Counted from the first letter of the stretch, positions 17,328 through 26,565 are shown. The stretch: DNA of 64,000 nt from Rhodocytophaga aerolata (GCF_030503435.1 NZ_JAUKPO010000001.1:806001-870000); one strand, 5' to 3'. Translations and numbers: made by a program. Notes: a model not told the origin generated them from the sequence alone.

Positions 17328-17585
17328 ATGAATAATATATTGGACTCCTATAATTTGAACAGATCAGTTATACAGGATCAGGAAATGCTAACAGGTGGTG
17401 TTTTTGCTTCTGGCGATTATCTCAAAGTTCAGGAAAACATCAACAAATTAAAGTTTGCCAGTTTAGCGGTTATGGTGCTGGAAAGTGATATTATTTCAGA
17501 GAAGGATAAGAAAATGATTGTAAAGCTGTTGATCCTGGGAGAATACAATATGGCTATGAAAATAATTGAAAACTATGTGCTCTGA
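17328..17585 (+). CDS. small hypothetical protein
   Basis: An 85-residue protein I do not recognise. It is predicted helical and soluble, with no signal or membrane segment; the second half (INKLKFASLAVMVLESDIISEKDKKMIVKLLILGEYNMAMKIIENYV) alternates hydrophobic and charged residues like two or three packed helices. It has a clean ATG start and ends 18 bp before a perfect 52-bp palindrome that should terminate its transcript. It is isolated, divergent from the cold-shock gene and convergent with prfC. Confidence 0.6.
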   Translation: MNNILDSYNLNRSVIQDQEMLTGGVFASGDYLKVQENINKLKFASLAVMVLESDIISEKDKKMIVKLLILGEYNMAMKIIENYVL

Positions 17586-17603
17586 AAACTAATCATGGAT
17601 ATA

Positions 17604-17655
17604 TTTTCAAACTAAAACACCCGGAAGAGCTCTTCCGGGTGTTTTAGTTTGAAAA
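17604..17655. terminator. bidirectional terminator, 52-bp perfect palindrome
   Basis: The arms 17604-17629 and 17630-17655 are perfect reverse complements with no spacer. The GC-rich core CACCCGGAAGAG and its mirror are flanked by A- and T-rich ends, so RNA from either strand forms a hairpin followed by T-rich sequence. It lies between convergent genes. Confidence 0.85.
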
Positions 17656-17669
17656 ATTACTGATCTTGT

Positions 17670-19271
17670 CTACACGTTTGATGCTTCCGATTGATTGTAT
17701 TCAGATATAAAATGGAACTCAATGTCCGGATAAATATCTTTAGTCCAGGTAAGAGCAGAAGCAGTCTCTGCCAAAAATACCGGACGCTCGTCTTTATCAT
17801 AGGCAATAAAGGCGGATTTCCTCTCAATAAAATCCTTCAGTTTTTGCTTATTAGAAGAAGTTATCCAGCATGCTTTGTACAATTGCATGGGGTAAAACTC
17901 ACAGGAAGCCCCATATTCCTGTTCCAACCGAAACTTAATTACATCAAACTGCAACTCTCCAACAGTACCAATAATCTTCCGGTTACCAGGCTGCTTATAA
18001 AACAACTGCGCTACTCCTTCATCCGTTAACTGGCGTATACCTTTTTCTAACTGCTTCGTTTTTAAAGGGTTGGTATTTACAAGTTCTCTAAATATTTCCG
18101 GGGAGAAACTGGGAATGCCGGTAAACATAAAATTTTCGCCTTCTGTTAAGGTATCTCCGATTTTAAAGTTACTAGTATCATATAAGCCTACTACTTCTCC
18201 TGGCAAAGCATCTTCTGTTACACTTTTCTCATTGCCTAAAAAAGTATAGGGATTGCTAAACCGGAAGCTTTTACCCAGGCGTACATGGTGGTAAAACTTA
18301 TTACGCTGGAAACGGCCTGAACATACCCGCAAAAAAGCAATCCGGTCACGATGCCGTGGATCCAGGTTGGCATGTATCTTAAAAACAAACCCACTAAAAG
18401 CCTCTTCATTAGCTTGAATTACTCGTTGGGTGGTCGGCTTGTCTCCAGGATAAGGAGCTACTTCTATAAAAGTGTCCAGGAGTTCTTTCACACCAAAGTT
18501 ATTAATGGCACTCCCGAAAAAAACCGGAGCGAGCTTTCCCTCCAGGTACTGCTCTACATTAAAAGGTTCGTAAACGCCTTCAATTAATTCAGCATCTTCT
18601 CTGATCTGATCGGCATCCCGGCCAAGCAATTCATCTAACTCTGGTGTTTCCAGAGAAGCAAGACTGATTACCTCTTTTTCTAATTGGGTTTTATTGGCAT
18701 TAAATAAATCCAAACGTTGCCGGTACAAGTTGTATACTCCTTTGAAATCAGAACCCATATTAATAGGCCAACTCAAGGGACGCACCCGTATCTGCAACTT
18801 TTCTTCTAACTCGTCTAATAAATCAAAGGGATCTTTTCCACTACGGTCCAGCTTATTTACAAAAATAATTACTGGTGTGTTACGCATTCTGCAAACCTGC
18901 ATTAACCTCTCTGTCTGCTCTTCCACACCCTTTACACAATCTACTACTAATATCACACTGTCTACCGCAGTTAACGTGCGGTAAGTATCCTCAGCAAAAT
19001 CTTTGTGCCCTGGTGTATCAAGTAAGTTTATATGAAAACCATTATAAGTAAAACCCATGACAGAGGTTGCTACAGAAATGCCTCTTTGCCGCTCGATCTC
19101 CATAAAATCGGAAGCAGCATGGTTTTTAATTTTATTGGATTTTACAGACCCGGCCGTTTGAATTGCCCCGCCAAAAAGCAGAAATTTTTCGGTAAGGGTA
19201 GTTTTTCCAGCATCCGGGTGGCTGATAATTGCAAATGTGCGCCTCTTTTGTAACTCTTCTTCTAATTTCAT
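17670..19271 (-). CDS. prfC: peptide chain release factor 3
   Basis: A 533-residue translational GTPase that recycles release factors 1 and 2 from the ribosome. G motifs are G1 [11 protein letters not shown] (near 18), G2 in [12 protein letters not shown]3 [14 protein letters not shown] and G4 NKLDR. The length and the RF3-specific C-terminus ([17 protein letters not shown], then a CWITSS segment) separate it from EF-G and LepA. Its 133-bp leader contains a nested inverted repeat whose last arm abuts the start codon, which could control translation. Confidence 0.96.
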   Translation of the reverse strand: MKLEEELQKRRTFAIISHPDAGKTTLTEKFLLFGGAIQTAGSVKSNKIKNHAASDFMEIERQRGISVATSVMGFTYNGFHINLLDTPGHKDFAEDTYRTLTAVDSVILVVDCVKGVEEQTERLMQVCRMRNTPVIIFVNKLDRSGKDPFDLLDELEEKLQIRVRPLSWPINMGSDFKGVYNLYRQRLDLFNANKTQLEKEVISLASLETPELDELLGRDADQIREDAELIEGVYEPFNVEQYLEGKLAPVFFGSAINNFGVKELLDTFIEVAPYPGDKPTTQRVIQANEEAFSGFVFKIHANLDPRHRDRIAFLRVCSGRFQRNKFYHHVRLGKSFRFSNPYTFLGNEKSVTEDALPGEVVGLYDTSNFKIGDTLTEGENFMFTGIPSFSPEIFRELVNTNPLKTKQLEKGIRQLTDEGVAQLFYKQPGNRKIIGTVGELQFDVIKFRLEQEYGASCEFYPMQLYKACWITSSNKQKLKDFIERKSAFIAYDKDERPVFLAETASALTWTKDIYPDIEFHFISEYNQSEASNV

Positions 19272-19274
19272 TCA

Positions 19275-19357
19275 GTTAGGAATTCTATACGTATTGATTA
19301 GCAAAACACTATTCTGCAAACTTACACGACAGAACAGTGTTTCAACCATTTCCTAAC
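19275..19357 (-). promoter_or_regulatory. nested hairpin in the prfC leader
   Basis: GTTAGGAA (19275-19282) pairs with TTCCTAAC (19350-19357), enclosing AAACACTATTCTG (19304-19316) against CAGAACAGTGTTT (19330-19342). On the minus strand the single mismatch becomes a G-T wobble, so it folds better as prfC leader RNA. The arm nearest the gene ends three bases before the ATG. It could instead be the terminator of the upstream glycosyltransferase, though there is no T tract. Confidence 0.45.
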
Positions 19358-19404
19358 AGAAAAATAATAAAATCAGTTTAACCGGCTTCAACTATTGTGT
19401 TAAA

Positions 19405-20586
19405 TCATGTCCGCTTTACTTTTTCCCAGATACCCGTCTGCGTAGTGGTTATATACTTAACAAAACCCAGAAACACTGTGTAATGCATAAAACTGAAATA
19501 AAAAGGCACAAACAGAGCCTGAATCCGCAGTTTGTTCTTTTCCAGCATATAACCTATAATAGCCAGTAAATAAAATAAACATTGCAGAATGAATACTGCT
19601 TCAAATAATTTACTTGAAGGGGCCAGTAACAGATTGGTAATGAATAATAATGGGATACACAGTGGAGCTACCGTCCAGCGGAATACCCTATGCGACAGGT
19701 ACTGAAAACTAAGCAGGCCATACTTGAAAGGATTCAGCAGATGTTTTAGCCGGACTATGGACTGAAAACCTCCCGTACAAATCCGTACTTTCCGCTTCAT
19801 TTCTTCAGCAATGGAAAATGAAGGAGTTTCGATGGCATAGGCTTCCGGCTCATATACCACTTTATAGCCTTTCTCGGCTATTCGCATAGAAATGATAAAA
19901 TCATCCAGTAGCGTGTCTTTCTCTACAGGTTCGTACAATCCCGTGCGGATAGAAAATAGTTCTCCGGCAGCTCCTACAATGGTATTCAGTTCGGCATCCA
20001 GTTTTTTCAGCAAAGATTCATACTTCCAGTATAGTCCTTCTCCGGCACCGGCAGCCTCTGCCAACTGGGTAGTAGCTATGCGTTTTTCCCCAGATACAGC
20101 TCCCACATTCGGATCATTATAATGTTGTACTAATGTGAGTATTGCATCCCGGTTAAGTAGTGTATTGGCATCAGTAAATACAACTATAGGAGTAGTTACC
20201 AGTTTCATTGCCTGATTGATCGCCTCAATTTTACCTTTGCGAACCGTGCCAGCTATAACTTGTATTTGTGAATATTCACTCAAAAATTCTGTAGTGCCGT
20301 CAGTAGAGCCCTCCGTGACGAACATAAGCTGTAGTTTATGAGGCGGATAATTCAACTGCAGCGAGTTACGTAACTTCTGTGCAATACAAGAACGTTCGTT
20401 ATACGCAGGTATGATCAGCGTAACTTCTGGCAAGGGTTTAAATAACAGGGTTTTCCGGGCTTTGTTGGATTGCATCCATTTTTTTAGCCTGACTACTGTA
20501 TATAGCAACAAGCCATATCCTACATAGGAATAGAACAGCAAGAATAGCGCTATCCAGAATATAATACGGATGTAAGATTGTTCCAT
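19405..20586 (-). CDS. membrane glycosyltransferase family 2
   Basis: A 393-residue inner-membrane glycosyltransferase. One N-terminal membrane helix (about 8-30) precedes a GT-A catalytic domain with VTLIIPAYNERSCI, VTEGSTDGTTEFL, VVFTDANTLLNRDA (DxD-like metal site) and DDFIISMRIAEKGYKVVYEPEA. A further amphipathic stretch (KRKVRICTGGFQSI, similar to the QxxRW region) and three or four C-terminal membrane helices follow. This resembles synthases that build and move polysaccharide across the membrane, but the sugar is unknown. It is divergent from a second glycosyltransferase at 20694. Confidence 0.9.
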   Translation of the reverse strand: MEQSYIRIIFWIALFLLFYSYVGYGLLLYTVVRLKKWMQSNKARKTLLFKPLPEVTLIIPAYNERSCIAQKLRNSLQLNYPPHKLQLMFVTEGSTDGTTEFLSEYSQIQVIAGTVRKGKIEAINQAMKLVTTPIVVFTDANTLLNRDAILTLVQHYNDPNVGAVSGEKRIATTQLAEAAGAGEGLYWKYESLLKKLDAELNTIVGAAGELFSIRTGLYEPVEKDTLLDDFIISMRIAEKGYKVVYEPEAYAIETPSFSIAEEMKRKVRICTGGFQSIVRLKHLLNPFKYGLLSFQYLSHRVFRWTVAPLCIPLLFITNLLLAPSSKLFEAVFILQCLFYLLAIIGYMLEKNKLRIQALFVPFYFSFMHYTVFLGFVKYITTTQTGIWEKVKRT

Positions 20587-20693
20587 ATTCCTTAATATTT
20601 TGTGAAAACAATTAGTAACTACTGCCTTCTTCTGACTTTACTTTCACAGGCCAAAAAGTATGTATGCTTGTATTGATTTAGCAAGTATGCACT

Positions 20694-21884
20694 ATGCACG
20701 AGAGAAAGATCAAAATCTTACATACTATACGCCAGGGCGGTTTTGGAGGAGGAGAAACCTATTTATATAACCTGGTGACACGCCTTGACAAGGATATTAT
20801 TGAGCCTGTGGTGTTGTCATTTACAGAGGGTGAGATGGTAGAGAAGCTAAGACAAGCAGGTATCAAAACTTATGTAATTCCAACCCTAAAGCCGTTTAAT
20901 TTTGTTATATACCCCCAGGTGATCCAGATCCTGGAACAGGAGAAAATAGATGTTTTGCATATCCATGGTACCCGGGCTGGTACTAATACGTTAATTCCAG
21001 CCCTGTTGAAAGGAGCCAAGGTAATTTACACCGTACATGGATGGTCTTTTCATACAGGTAATTCTACACTAGCAACTCATTTACGTATTCTTTCTGAACG
21101 TTTTCTGACCCGTTTCGCTACACTAACTATATGTGGTTCGGCAGCTGATATTCAGCAAGGCAAACAATACTGCCCGGAAGGACACTACCAACTGATTAAA
21201 AACAGCATTGATACGCATTTTTTTACCCCTCACACATCTCATACAAGTCACCGGCATGAACTGGGGTTCGCTGAAACTGATCTAGTTATTTCATTTATTG
21301 CCCGGTTTACTTTCCAGAAAGACCCTCTTTCTTTTATTAAAGCAATTCCGGCTATTTGCCGGGAAGTTTCTGCAGCAAAGTTTCTAATGGTGGGTGAAGG
21401 AGAATTGAAAGAAACATGTATTCAGTTGGCTTCTGAGCTGAATATAGCAGACAAAATTGTTTTCTTACCTTTCCGCAAAGATGTAAAAGAACTTTTGCAG
21501 ATCACTGATATTTTTGTTCTTCCAAGCTTGTGGGAGGTAATTCCATTAGGTTTGCTAGAAGCTATGGCTATGGAAAAAGCTTGTATAGCTACCCATATTC
21601 CAGGAACTACTGAAGCCATCACCGATCATCAGAATGGTATGCTAGTAGATGTTCATCAACCAGACCATGTGGCCAGAAAGGTTATTATGCTGGCTTTTAA
21701 TCCGATACTACGCAAAAAATTGGGAAAAAATGCCAGACATACAGTGCTTACCCAATTTGGGATACAAGAGTTGGTTAAAGCCAATGAACATGTATATACT
21801 ATGCTTACAGAACATGCAGTTACTTCACATTTAGCTACTGCGGACCTGGCCACTTCCCCGGATAATCCATTTGTAGCTAGTTAA
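20694..21884 (+). CDS. glycosyltransferase family 4
   Basis: A 396-residue GT-B enzyme. The N-terminal domain has the family pattern [21 protein letters not shown] and [10 protein letters not shown], and the C-terminal domain has [54 protein letters not shown] and [13 protein letters not shown] (the EX7E-type donor site). It probably transfers a nucleotide-activated sugar to an envelope glycan. The start ATG at 20694 is preceded by a second in-window ATG in another frame. Its last 54 bp overlap the 3' end of proA on the other strand. Confidence 0.92.
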   Translation: MHERKIKILHTIRQGGFGGGETYLYNLVTRLDKDIIEPVVLSFTEGEMVEKLRQAGIKTYVIPTLKPFNFVIYPQVIQILEQEKIDVLHIHGTRAGTNTLIPALLKGAKVIYTVHGWSFHTGNSTLATHLRILSERFLTRFATLTICGSAADIQQGKQYCPEGHYQLIKNSIDTHFFTPHTSHTSHRHELGFAETDLVISFIARFTFQKDPLSFIKAIPAICREVSAAKFLMVGEGELKETCIQLASELNIADKIVFLPFRKDVKELLQITDIFVLPSLWEVIPLGLLEAMAMEKACIATHIPGTTEAITDHQNGMLVDVHQPDHVARKVIMLAFNPILRKKLGKNARHTVLTQFGIQELVKANEHVYTMLTEHAVTSHLATADLATSPDNPFVAS

Positions 21885-23075
21885 CTCTTCTAAAGCCATT
21901 GGCCCACGGGCATGCAGTTTTTGGGTACTGATACCAATTTCAGCTCCCAAGCCAAACTGTGCACCATCTGTAAAAGCTGTTGAGCTATTCACATATACGG
22001 CAGCGGCATCAACTACTGTTAAGAATTTTTCTATTACTTCCGACGATTGGGCAATAACCGCTTCGCTGTGTTTGGAGCTGTAGGTAGCTATATGATCCAG
22101 TGCATCCTCTAAAGTAGCAACAGTCTTAACAGCCATTTTTAATGATAGAAATTCTGTTCCGTAGTGTTCTGGTTGTGCCCTAGCAAGTAAGGCCTGAGGA
22201 TAATGGCCTTCCAGCTGCCGGTAAGCTGGTTCGTCGGCAAACACCTGCACTTCTTTACTAGCCAATGGAGCAAGTAAATAAGCTATATCTGCTAACCTGC
22301 TTTGATGGATAAGCAGACAATCCAGAGCGTTGCATACACTCACCCTGCGGGTTTTAGCATTATGGATAATACTCTGGCCTATAGCCTTATCGCCACTTGC
22401 ATCAAAATAAGTATGCACAATGCCAGCACCTGTTTCAATAACCGGCACTTTGGAGTGAGTCCGTACATAATTAATTAATGACTGGCCACCACGGGGAATA
22501 ATTACATCTACGTAGCCGACTGCTTGCAGCATTTCTTCTATAGCAGACCGATCTGGAGGCAAAAGATGTACAATGTCATTGTTTAGGTTATGTTTTTGAA
22601 GCACACTTTGAATTAAAGTAACTATAGCTCTATTTGAATTGGCTGCATCACTTCCGCCTTTTAATAAACAAGCATTTCCGGATTTCAGGCATAAAGCGAA
22701 AACATCGAAAGTAACATTAGGCCTGGCTTCATACACAATACCAATTACGCCTAGAGGAACCGTAACTTTAGAAAGCTCTAGCCCATTTGGCAAAGTACGT
22801 GTAAGTAATGTCTTCCCTACCGGATAGGGTAAGCTGGCTACCTGCCGGATATCTGAAGCTATGCTCTTAATTCGTTCTGGTGTAAGTTTTAACCGGTCGT
22901 ATTTAGCATCTTGCAAAGCCATAACAGCCAGGTCTTTTTTATTCTCTGCTAAAAGAATTTCTATAGCCGACTCAGCTGTATCCGCTACATCTACGAGCAC
23001 TTGGTTTATTGTAGGTAGAGATAATAAAGGTATGGTGCGGCTTGCTTTTCGTATACGATCAAATATAGGGTTCAT
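21831..23075 (-). CDS. proA: glutamate-5-semialdehyde dehydrogenase
   Basis: The NADPH-dependent second step of proline synthesis from glutamate, in the cytosol. The protein is about 414 residues from the ATG at 23073-23075; a TTG three codons earlier is less likely. It has [34 protein letters not shown], the catalytic Cys region [39 protein letters not shown] and the usual C-terminus [10 protein letters not shown]. No proB is nearby. Its 3' end overlaps the convergent glycosyltransferase gene by 54 bp, so antisense interaction is possible. Confidence 0.95.
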   Translation of the reverse strand: MNPIFDRIRKASRTIPLLSLPTINQVLVDVADTAESAIEILLAENKKDLAVMALQDAKYDRLKLTPERIKSIASDIRQVASLPYPVGKTLLTRTLPNGLELSKVTVPLGVIGIVYEARPNVTFDVFALCLKSGNACLLKGGSDAANSNRAIVTLIQSVLQKHNLNNDIVHLLPPDRSAIEEMLQAVGYVDVIIPRGGQSLINYVRTHSKVPVIETGAGIVHTYFDASGDKAIGQSIIHNAKTRRVSVCNALDCLLIHQSRLADIAYLLAPLASKEVQVFADEPAYRQLEGHYPQALLARAQPEHYGTEFLSLKMAVKTVATLEDALDHIATYSSKHSEAVIAQSSEVIEKFLTVVDAAAVYVNSSTAFTDGAQFGLGAEIGISTQKLHARGPMALEELTSYKWIIRGSGQVRSS

Positions 23076-23399
23076 GGCTTTCAATATGTTAGATAACAGC
23101 TACTTCATAGAATGTTGATCTTCTTTACAAAGTCGTCTGCAGGGAACAACTATTCACACTATAACTTTTTCAACAAAAGCTAAATTTACTTGATATGGAT
23201 AACACAATAAATATGACTTGTAAGATCACGTAAATAGGGTATTTAGCCTATGGCAAATGTAATATATCCAATCATAAAAATTGTACATTTACAATAAATA
23301 TATAAAGTTTTTATAATTTTATTCTGATTTATGGAATCCTGGAACAGTAATTGTTTAAGTAAGATCAGGTTTAAGGTTAAAATAATATATGTGTTATTG

Positions 23400-23433
23400 A
23401 AAAAATCCCGGTTTATATAAGCCGGGATTTTTT
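23400..23433. terminator. orphan intrinsic terminator
   Basis: AAAAAATCCCGG (23400-23411) and CCGGGATTTTTT (23422-23433) are perfect complements around a 10-base AT-rich loop, with A- and T-runs on both sides. No annotated gene ends here: proA runs the other way and the next plus-strand gene starts 260 bp later. Confidence 0.75.
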
Positions 23434-23549
23434 ATGGCTTATCTGTTAAGCTAATATTTTTAATACATTCATTTACTGAATTTTACAGACTATTTCTTAT
23501 TTGTCCCGGCAATAATTTTTGTAATACTACTGTACGGAACCGTACACTC

Positions 23550-23570
23550 ACTGCCCCAAAACGGACACTT
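23550..23570 (+). promoter_or_regulatory. ACTGyCCn-N4-CGGACACTT element, copy 1
   Basis: ACTGCCCC-AAAA-CGGACACTT shares the right arm, spacing and most of the left arm with elements upstream of both PadR genes. It ends 123 bp before the YwqK-like start codon. The left half is imperfect (CC and final C in place of TCCG). Confidence 0.45.
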
Positions 23571-23693
23571 TCTTACACATTTTAGTACCCTTTTTTATTA
23601 ACTCTGCTACATATAATCTTTAAAAACAGTTACCAACATTTACTATGTGCAATATAGCTATATCTGTAGTATACCCATTAATTGTTAAGTTAT

Positions 23694-24005
23694 ATGTTTA
23701 CCTTATTAACTCTTTTGTTTCTTCTACACGGGTCTCCTGCTACCTCTGCTAAACCATTACTCACAGAAAATTGCAAAGGTGAACTGAAAAACAACCTGAA
23801 GGCCGGACACTGGCAATGCTTCTACGACGATGGCAAGCTAATGCAGGAAGGAAACTATACAAACGGCAAAAAAGAAGGCATCTGGAAACTATATCATGCG
23901 AATGGAAAACTAGCCGGTGAAGGCCCCTATGCCAATGATGCCGAGAAAGGAAAATGGAAATTCTTTGACGATGAGGGTAAGTTAATATTAGAGCAGGAGT
24001 ATTAG
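23694..24005 (+). CDS. secreted MORN/YwqK-like repeat protein
   Basis: A 103-residue protein starting at the ATG 23694 (an upstream TTG is less likely), with a signal peptide of about 20 residues (LLTLLFLLHGSPATSA). The rest is three MORN-variant repeats: KNNLKAGHWQCFYDDGKLMQEG, NGKKEGIWKLYHANGKLAGEG and NDAEKGKWKFFDDEGKLILE. Such repeats occur in YwqK-like proteins, where a toxin-antidote role was described in some Bacillus strains, but here no toxin partner is present, so function is unknown. A strong terminator follows it. Confidence 0.8.
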   Translation: MFTLLTLLFLLHGSPATSAKPLLTENCKGELKNNLKAGHWQCFYDDGKLMQEGNYTNGKKEGIWKLYHANGKLAGEGPYANDAEKGKWKFFDDEGKLILEQEY

Positions 24006-24046
24006 AATGAGCAAAGTTACGTAACATTATAAACCAAACGCATATC

Positions 24047-24087
24047 ATAACAGAGGGGAACTTAAAAGCTCCCCTCTGTTATTTTAC
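24047..24087 (+). terminator. intrinsic terminator of the YwqK-like gene
   Basis: ATAACAGAGGGGA (24047-24059) pairs perfectly with TCCCCTCTGTTAT (24070-24082), followed by TTTTA. It lies 42 bp after the stop codon. Confidence 0.8.
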
Positions 24088-24114
24088 TATATCGTACTAG
24101 TAAAATTAGTGCAT

Positions 24115-24146
24115 AAAAAAACGCACCGGTTAACCACTCCGGTGCG
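24115..24146 (-). terminator. intrinsic terminator of the tRNA-like RNA
   Basis: On the minus strand CGCACCGG pairs with CCGGTGCG (24122-24129 and 24139-24146) around a 9-base loop, followed by seven T residues. The stem starts 47 nt after the CCA end of the tRNA-like gene. Confidence 0.85.
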
Positions 24147-24193
24147 CACCTTACTTCATCAACAAACTAAAAACCAAATGAATTAATCTTGTT

Positions 24194-24341
24194 TGGCTGT
24201 AGGAGAAGGCTTCGAACCTCCACGGAGCGGTTAGCCATAGCTCACAATTTAACTTTAGTGGTCAACCCGTTAAGCTACGTTTATCCCGTTATCCCCACCC
24301 CCGAGACAGGAGGGCATGGCTGCCAATTTCATCATCCTACA
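24194..24341 (-). ncRNA. 148-nt tRNA-like RNA with a giant variable region
   Basis: Read on the minus strand, TGTAGGA (24335-24341) and TCCTACA (24198-24204) form a perfect 7-bp acceptor stem followed by discriminator G and an encoded CCA (24194-24196). The D arm (TG, ATG, loop with AAATTGG, CAT) is close to bacterial tRNA-Leu. An anticodon-like arm has stem CCCTC/GGGGG and loop CTGTCTC, giving GUC if read normally. The T arm GGAGG-TTCGAAG-CCTTC is canonical. Between them lie 76 nt where at most about 20 are usual. A full-consensus promoter and a strong terminator frame it. It is not tmRNA in form, because it keeps D and anticodon arms. It may be a divergent tRNA or a non-translational regulator. 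Confidence 0.75.
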
Positions 24342-24366
24342 TTATATCTTCTGCTTTATTGTTATA

Positions 24367-24398
24367 CAAAACTAACACTACTTACGTTATTTTGCAAA
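24367..24398 (-). promoter_or_regulatory. Bacteroidota promoter of the tRNA-like RNA
   Basis: On the minus strand, TTTG (24395-24398) is followed after 20 nt by TAGTTTTG (24367-24374), both full matches to the Bacteroidota -33/-7 consensus at the expected spacing. The -7 box ends 25 nt before the acceptor stem, so a short 5' leader of about 18-20 nt would be removed from the RNA. Confidence 0.7.
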
Positions 24399-24483
24399 TT
24401 TGGTAGTAAAATTTCTTAAAATTTATAATATTTACAATTTATTTGCCGTAAAATTTAAATTTTTATAAAACCTTATTTATAAA

Positions 24484-24954
24484 ATGGATAAAAATTTAGA
24501 AATTGACAATACCGATTTACAAATCCTAGCCCTGCTAATGCAGGATGCTAATATGCCCTATACCGAAATAGGTAAAAAAGTTTTTGTTTCCGGAGGTACC
24601 GTGCATGTACGCATGCGAAAAATGATTGAAATGGGTATTGTAAAAGGTTCACAGCTTATTATTGATTATGCGAAACTGGGTTGGGATATCAGTGCTTACC
24701 TGGGTATATATCTGGATAAAAGCTCTTTGTATGCAGAGGTATCTAAAGAACTGGAAAAAATACCAGAAGTGGTTAGTGCTAATTATACTACCGGGAACTA
24801 TAGTATCTTTGCCAAAATCATATGCCGCGACACGCAGCACCTACGCGAGGTTTTGCATGATAAAATACAGAAAGTCAGCGGAATACAGCGAACGGAGACA
24901 TTTATTTCTTTGGAAGAAAGTATTAACCGCTCTATCCCTTTTGCCCGTAAATGA
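24484..24954 (+). CDS. Lrp/AsnC-family transcriptional regulator
   Basis: A 156-residue regulator. The N-terminal helix-turn-helix (LEIDNTDLQILALLMQDANMPYTEIGKKVFVSGGTVHVRMRKMIEMGIV) is followed by the RAM/AsnC effector domain (about 65-150), including the GNYSIFAKIICRDTQHLREVL strand-helix. Lrp-type proteins form octamers and often respond to amino acids. It is divergent from the tRNA-like RNA and 142 bp upstream of sufB, which has its own promoter. Regulation of either neighbour is possible but not shown. Confidence 0.92.
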   Translation: MDKNLEIDNTDLQILALLMQDANMPYTEIGKKVFVSGGTVHVRMRKMIEMGIVKGSQLIIDYAKLGWDISAYLGIYLDKSSLYAEVSKELEKIPEVVSANYTTGNYSIFAKIICRDTQHLREVLHDKIQKVSGIQRTETFISLEESINRSIPFARK

Positions 24955-25053
24955 AGCTTTTTAGTATCTCATCTCGGGGTTATTTTCTAGGGTTGGAAGA
25001 GATTTATGAAAATATTTTGCAAATTGGTGAGCTTTTTAAAACAAATATTGTTA

Positions 25054-25061
25054 TAGCTTTG
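25054..25061 (+). promoter_or_regulatory. -7 element of the suf operon
   Basis: TAGCTTTG matches TAnnTTTG fully and ends 35 bp before the sufB ATG. A good -33 TTTG at about 20-nt spacing is not seen; T-rich sequence is present. Confidence 0.5.
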
Positions 25062-25096
25062 TAGTTAAGAATGAATCTAAATAACGAGTTATTGAT

Positions 25097-26542
25097 ATGA
25101 GCAAAGACACTCAAATACTGGAGAACATTACGCAATCTGAATATAAATACGGCTTTGAAACCAAGATTGAAGCAGATGAGGCTCCAAAAGGGTTAAGCGA
25201 AGATATTATTAGATTTATTTCTGAGAAGAAAAAAGAGCCTCAATGGATGCTTGACTGGCGGCTGAAAGCATACCGTCATTGGCTTACCCTGAAAGAGCCT
25301 AGATGGCCTAATGTAACCTACCCGGAAATAAACTATCAGGATGTTATTTATTATTCTGCTCCCAAGCAAAAAATCAAACCTAATAGCCTCGATGAGATAG
25401 ATCCTGAGTTACGGGCCACTTTTGAAAAACTGGGTATCTCTCTGGATGAGCAAAAACGCCTTACTGGTGTAGCGGTAGATGCGGTAATAGATAGTGTGTC
25501 TATTGCTACTACTTTTAAAAAGAAACTAGGCGAGCTAGGTATTATCTTTTGCTCGATGAGTGAGGCCGTAGAAAATCATCCGGAACTGGTAAAAAAATAT
25601 ATTGGCTCGGTTGTACCAGCCAGTGATAATTATTTTGCTGCACTTAATTCTGCAGTATTTAGCGACGGCTCTTTTTGCTACATTCCTAAAGGAGTACGCT
25701 GCCCGATGGAGCTTTCTACCTATTTCCGGATTAATGCAGCCAACACCGGCCAGTTTGAACGGACGTTGATTGTAGCAGATGAAGGCAGTTATGTAAGTTA
25801 CCTGGAAGGGTGTACGGCTCCTATGCGGGACGAAAACCAGTTGCATGCCGCTGTCGTGGAAATTATTGCACACGAAAAAGCAGAAGTAAAATATTCTACT
25901 GTACAAAACTGGTATCCTGGCAGTAAGGAAGGCAAAGGCGGTATTTATAACTTTGTAACAAAGCGGGGCATTTGTTTGGGTGATTATTCTAAAATCTCCT
26001 GGACTCAGGTAGAAACTGGTTCGGCTATTACCTGGAAATACCCGTCTGTAATTTTGAAAGGAGATTATTCGGTAGGTGAATTCTACTCAGTAGCTGTTAC
26101 TAACAATTACCAGCAAGCCGATACAGGCACTAAAATGATTCACATTGGTAAAAATACCAAGAGCCGGATCGTATCTAAAGGTATTTCTGCAGGCAAAAGC
26201 CAGAATTCCTATAGAGGCTTAGTAAGGGTATTACGCCGGGCAGAAAATGCACGTAACTTCTCTCAATGCGATTCCCTGCTGATGGGCGACCGTTGCGGAG
26301 CCCATACGTTTCCTTATATAGAAGTAGACAACCCGACTGCCCAGGTAGAACATGAAGCCACTACTTCTAAGATTGGTGAAGATCAAATATTTTACTGTAA
26401 TCAGCGGGGTATAGATACCGAAACGGCTGTAGCCTTAATTGTAAATGGCTATGCCAAAGAGGTATTAAACCAGCTACCTATGGAATTTGCAGTAGAAGCA
26501 CAAAAACTACTTGCCATTAGTCTTGAAGGAAGCGTTGGTTAA
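25097..26542 (+). CDS. sufB: Fe-S cluster scaffold protein SufB
   Basis: A 481-residue SufB, the scaffold subunit of the SufBC2D complex, in the cytosol. It shows [33 protein letters not shown], the beta-helix core with [44 protein letters not shown], and C-terminal [14 protein letters not shown] and [21 protein letters not shown]. It opens the operon sufB, sufC, kinase-like gene, sufD, sufS, sufE, DUF59 gene, bacilliredoxin gene. A hairpin with a T tract after its stop may let sufB be made in excess. Confidence 0.97.
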   Translation: MSKDTQILENITQSEYKYGFETKIEADEAPKGLSEDIIRFISEKKKEPQWMLDWRLKAYRHWLTLKEPRWPNVTYPEINYQDVIYYSAPKQKIKPNSLDEIDPELRATFEKLGISLDEQKRLTGVAVDAVIDSVSIATTFKKKLGELGIIFCSMSEAVENHPELVKKYIGSVVPASDNYFAALNSAVFSDGSFCYIPKGVRCPMELSTYFRINAANTGQFERTLIVADEGSYVSYLEGCTAPMRDENQLHAAVVEIIAHEKAEVKYSTVQNWYPGSKEGKGGIYNFVTKRGICLGDYSKISWTQVETGSAITWKYPSVILKGDYSVGEFYSVAVTNNYQQADTGTKMIHIGKNTKSRIVSKGISAGKSQNSYRGLVRVLRRAENARNFSQCDSLLMGDRCGAHTFPYIEVDNPTAQVEHEATTSKIGEDQIFYCNQRGIDTETAVALIVNGYAKEVLNQLPMEFAVEAQKLLAISLEGSVG

Positions 26543-26565
26543 AATAAAACACATAGCATTAAATG

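Larger units (their letters stand above)
23085..23693. other. 609-bp gene-poor regulatory region
   Basis: AT-rich and without a convincing long gene. It contains an orphan intrinsic terminator (23400-23433) preceded by a possible 29-codon reading frame (23331-23420), a palindrome TGTACGG-AA-CCGTACA (23531-23546), and a 21-bp element (23550-23570) shared with the two PadR loci. Confidence 0.6.

Noticed and set aside
23694-24005. A toxin-antitoxin pair based on the YwqK-like repeats
   Set aside because: No toxin-like gene is adjacent, and MORN-variant repeats alone do not show an antitoxin role.
24194-24341. tmRNA (ssrA), because a short reading frame in the insert ends NVA-stop
   Set aside because: The element is far too short, keeps D and anticodon arms, and lacks the tmRNA-type tRNA domain; the frame looks like chance.
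24189-24419. A 76-codon plus-strand reading frame over the tRNA-like RNA
   Set aside because: It is antisense to a well-supported structured RNA with its own promoter and terminator, and its composition is unlike nearby genes.
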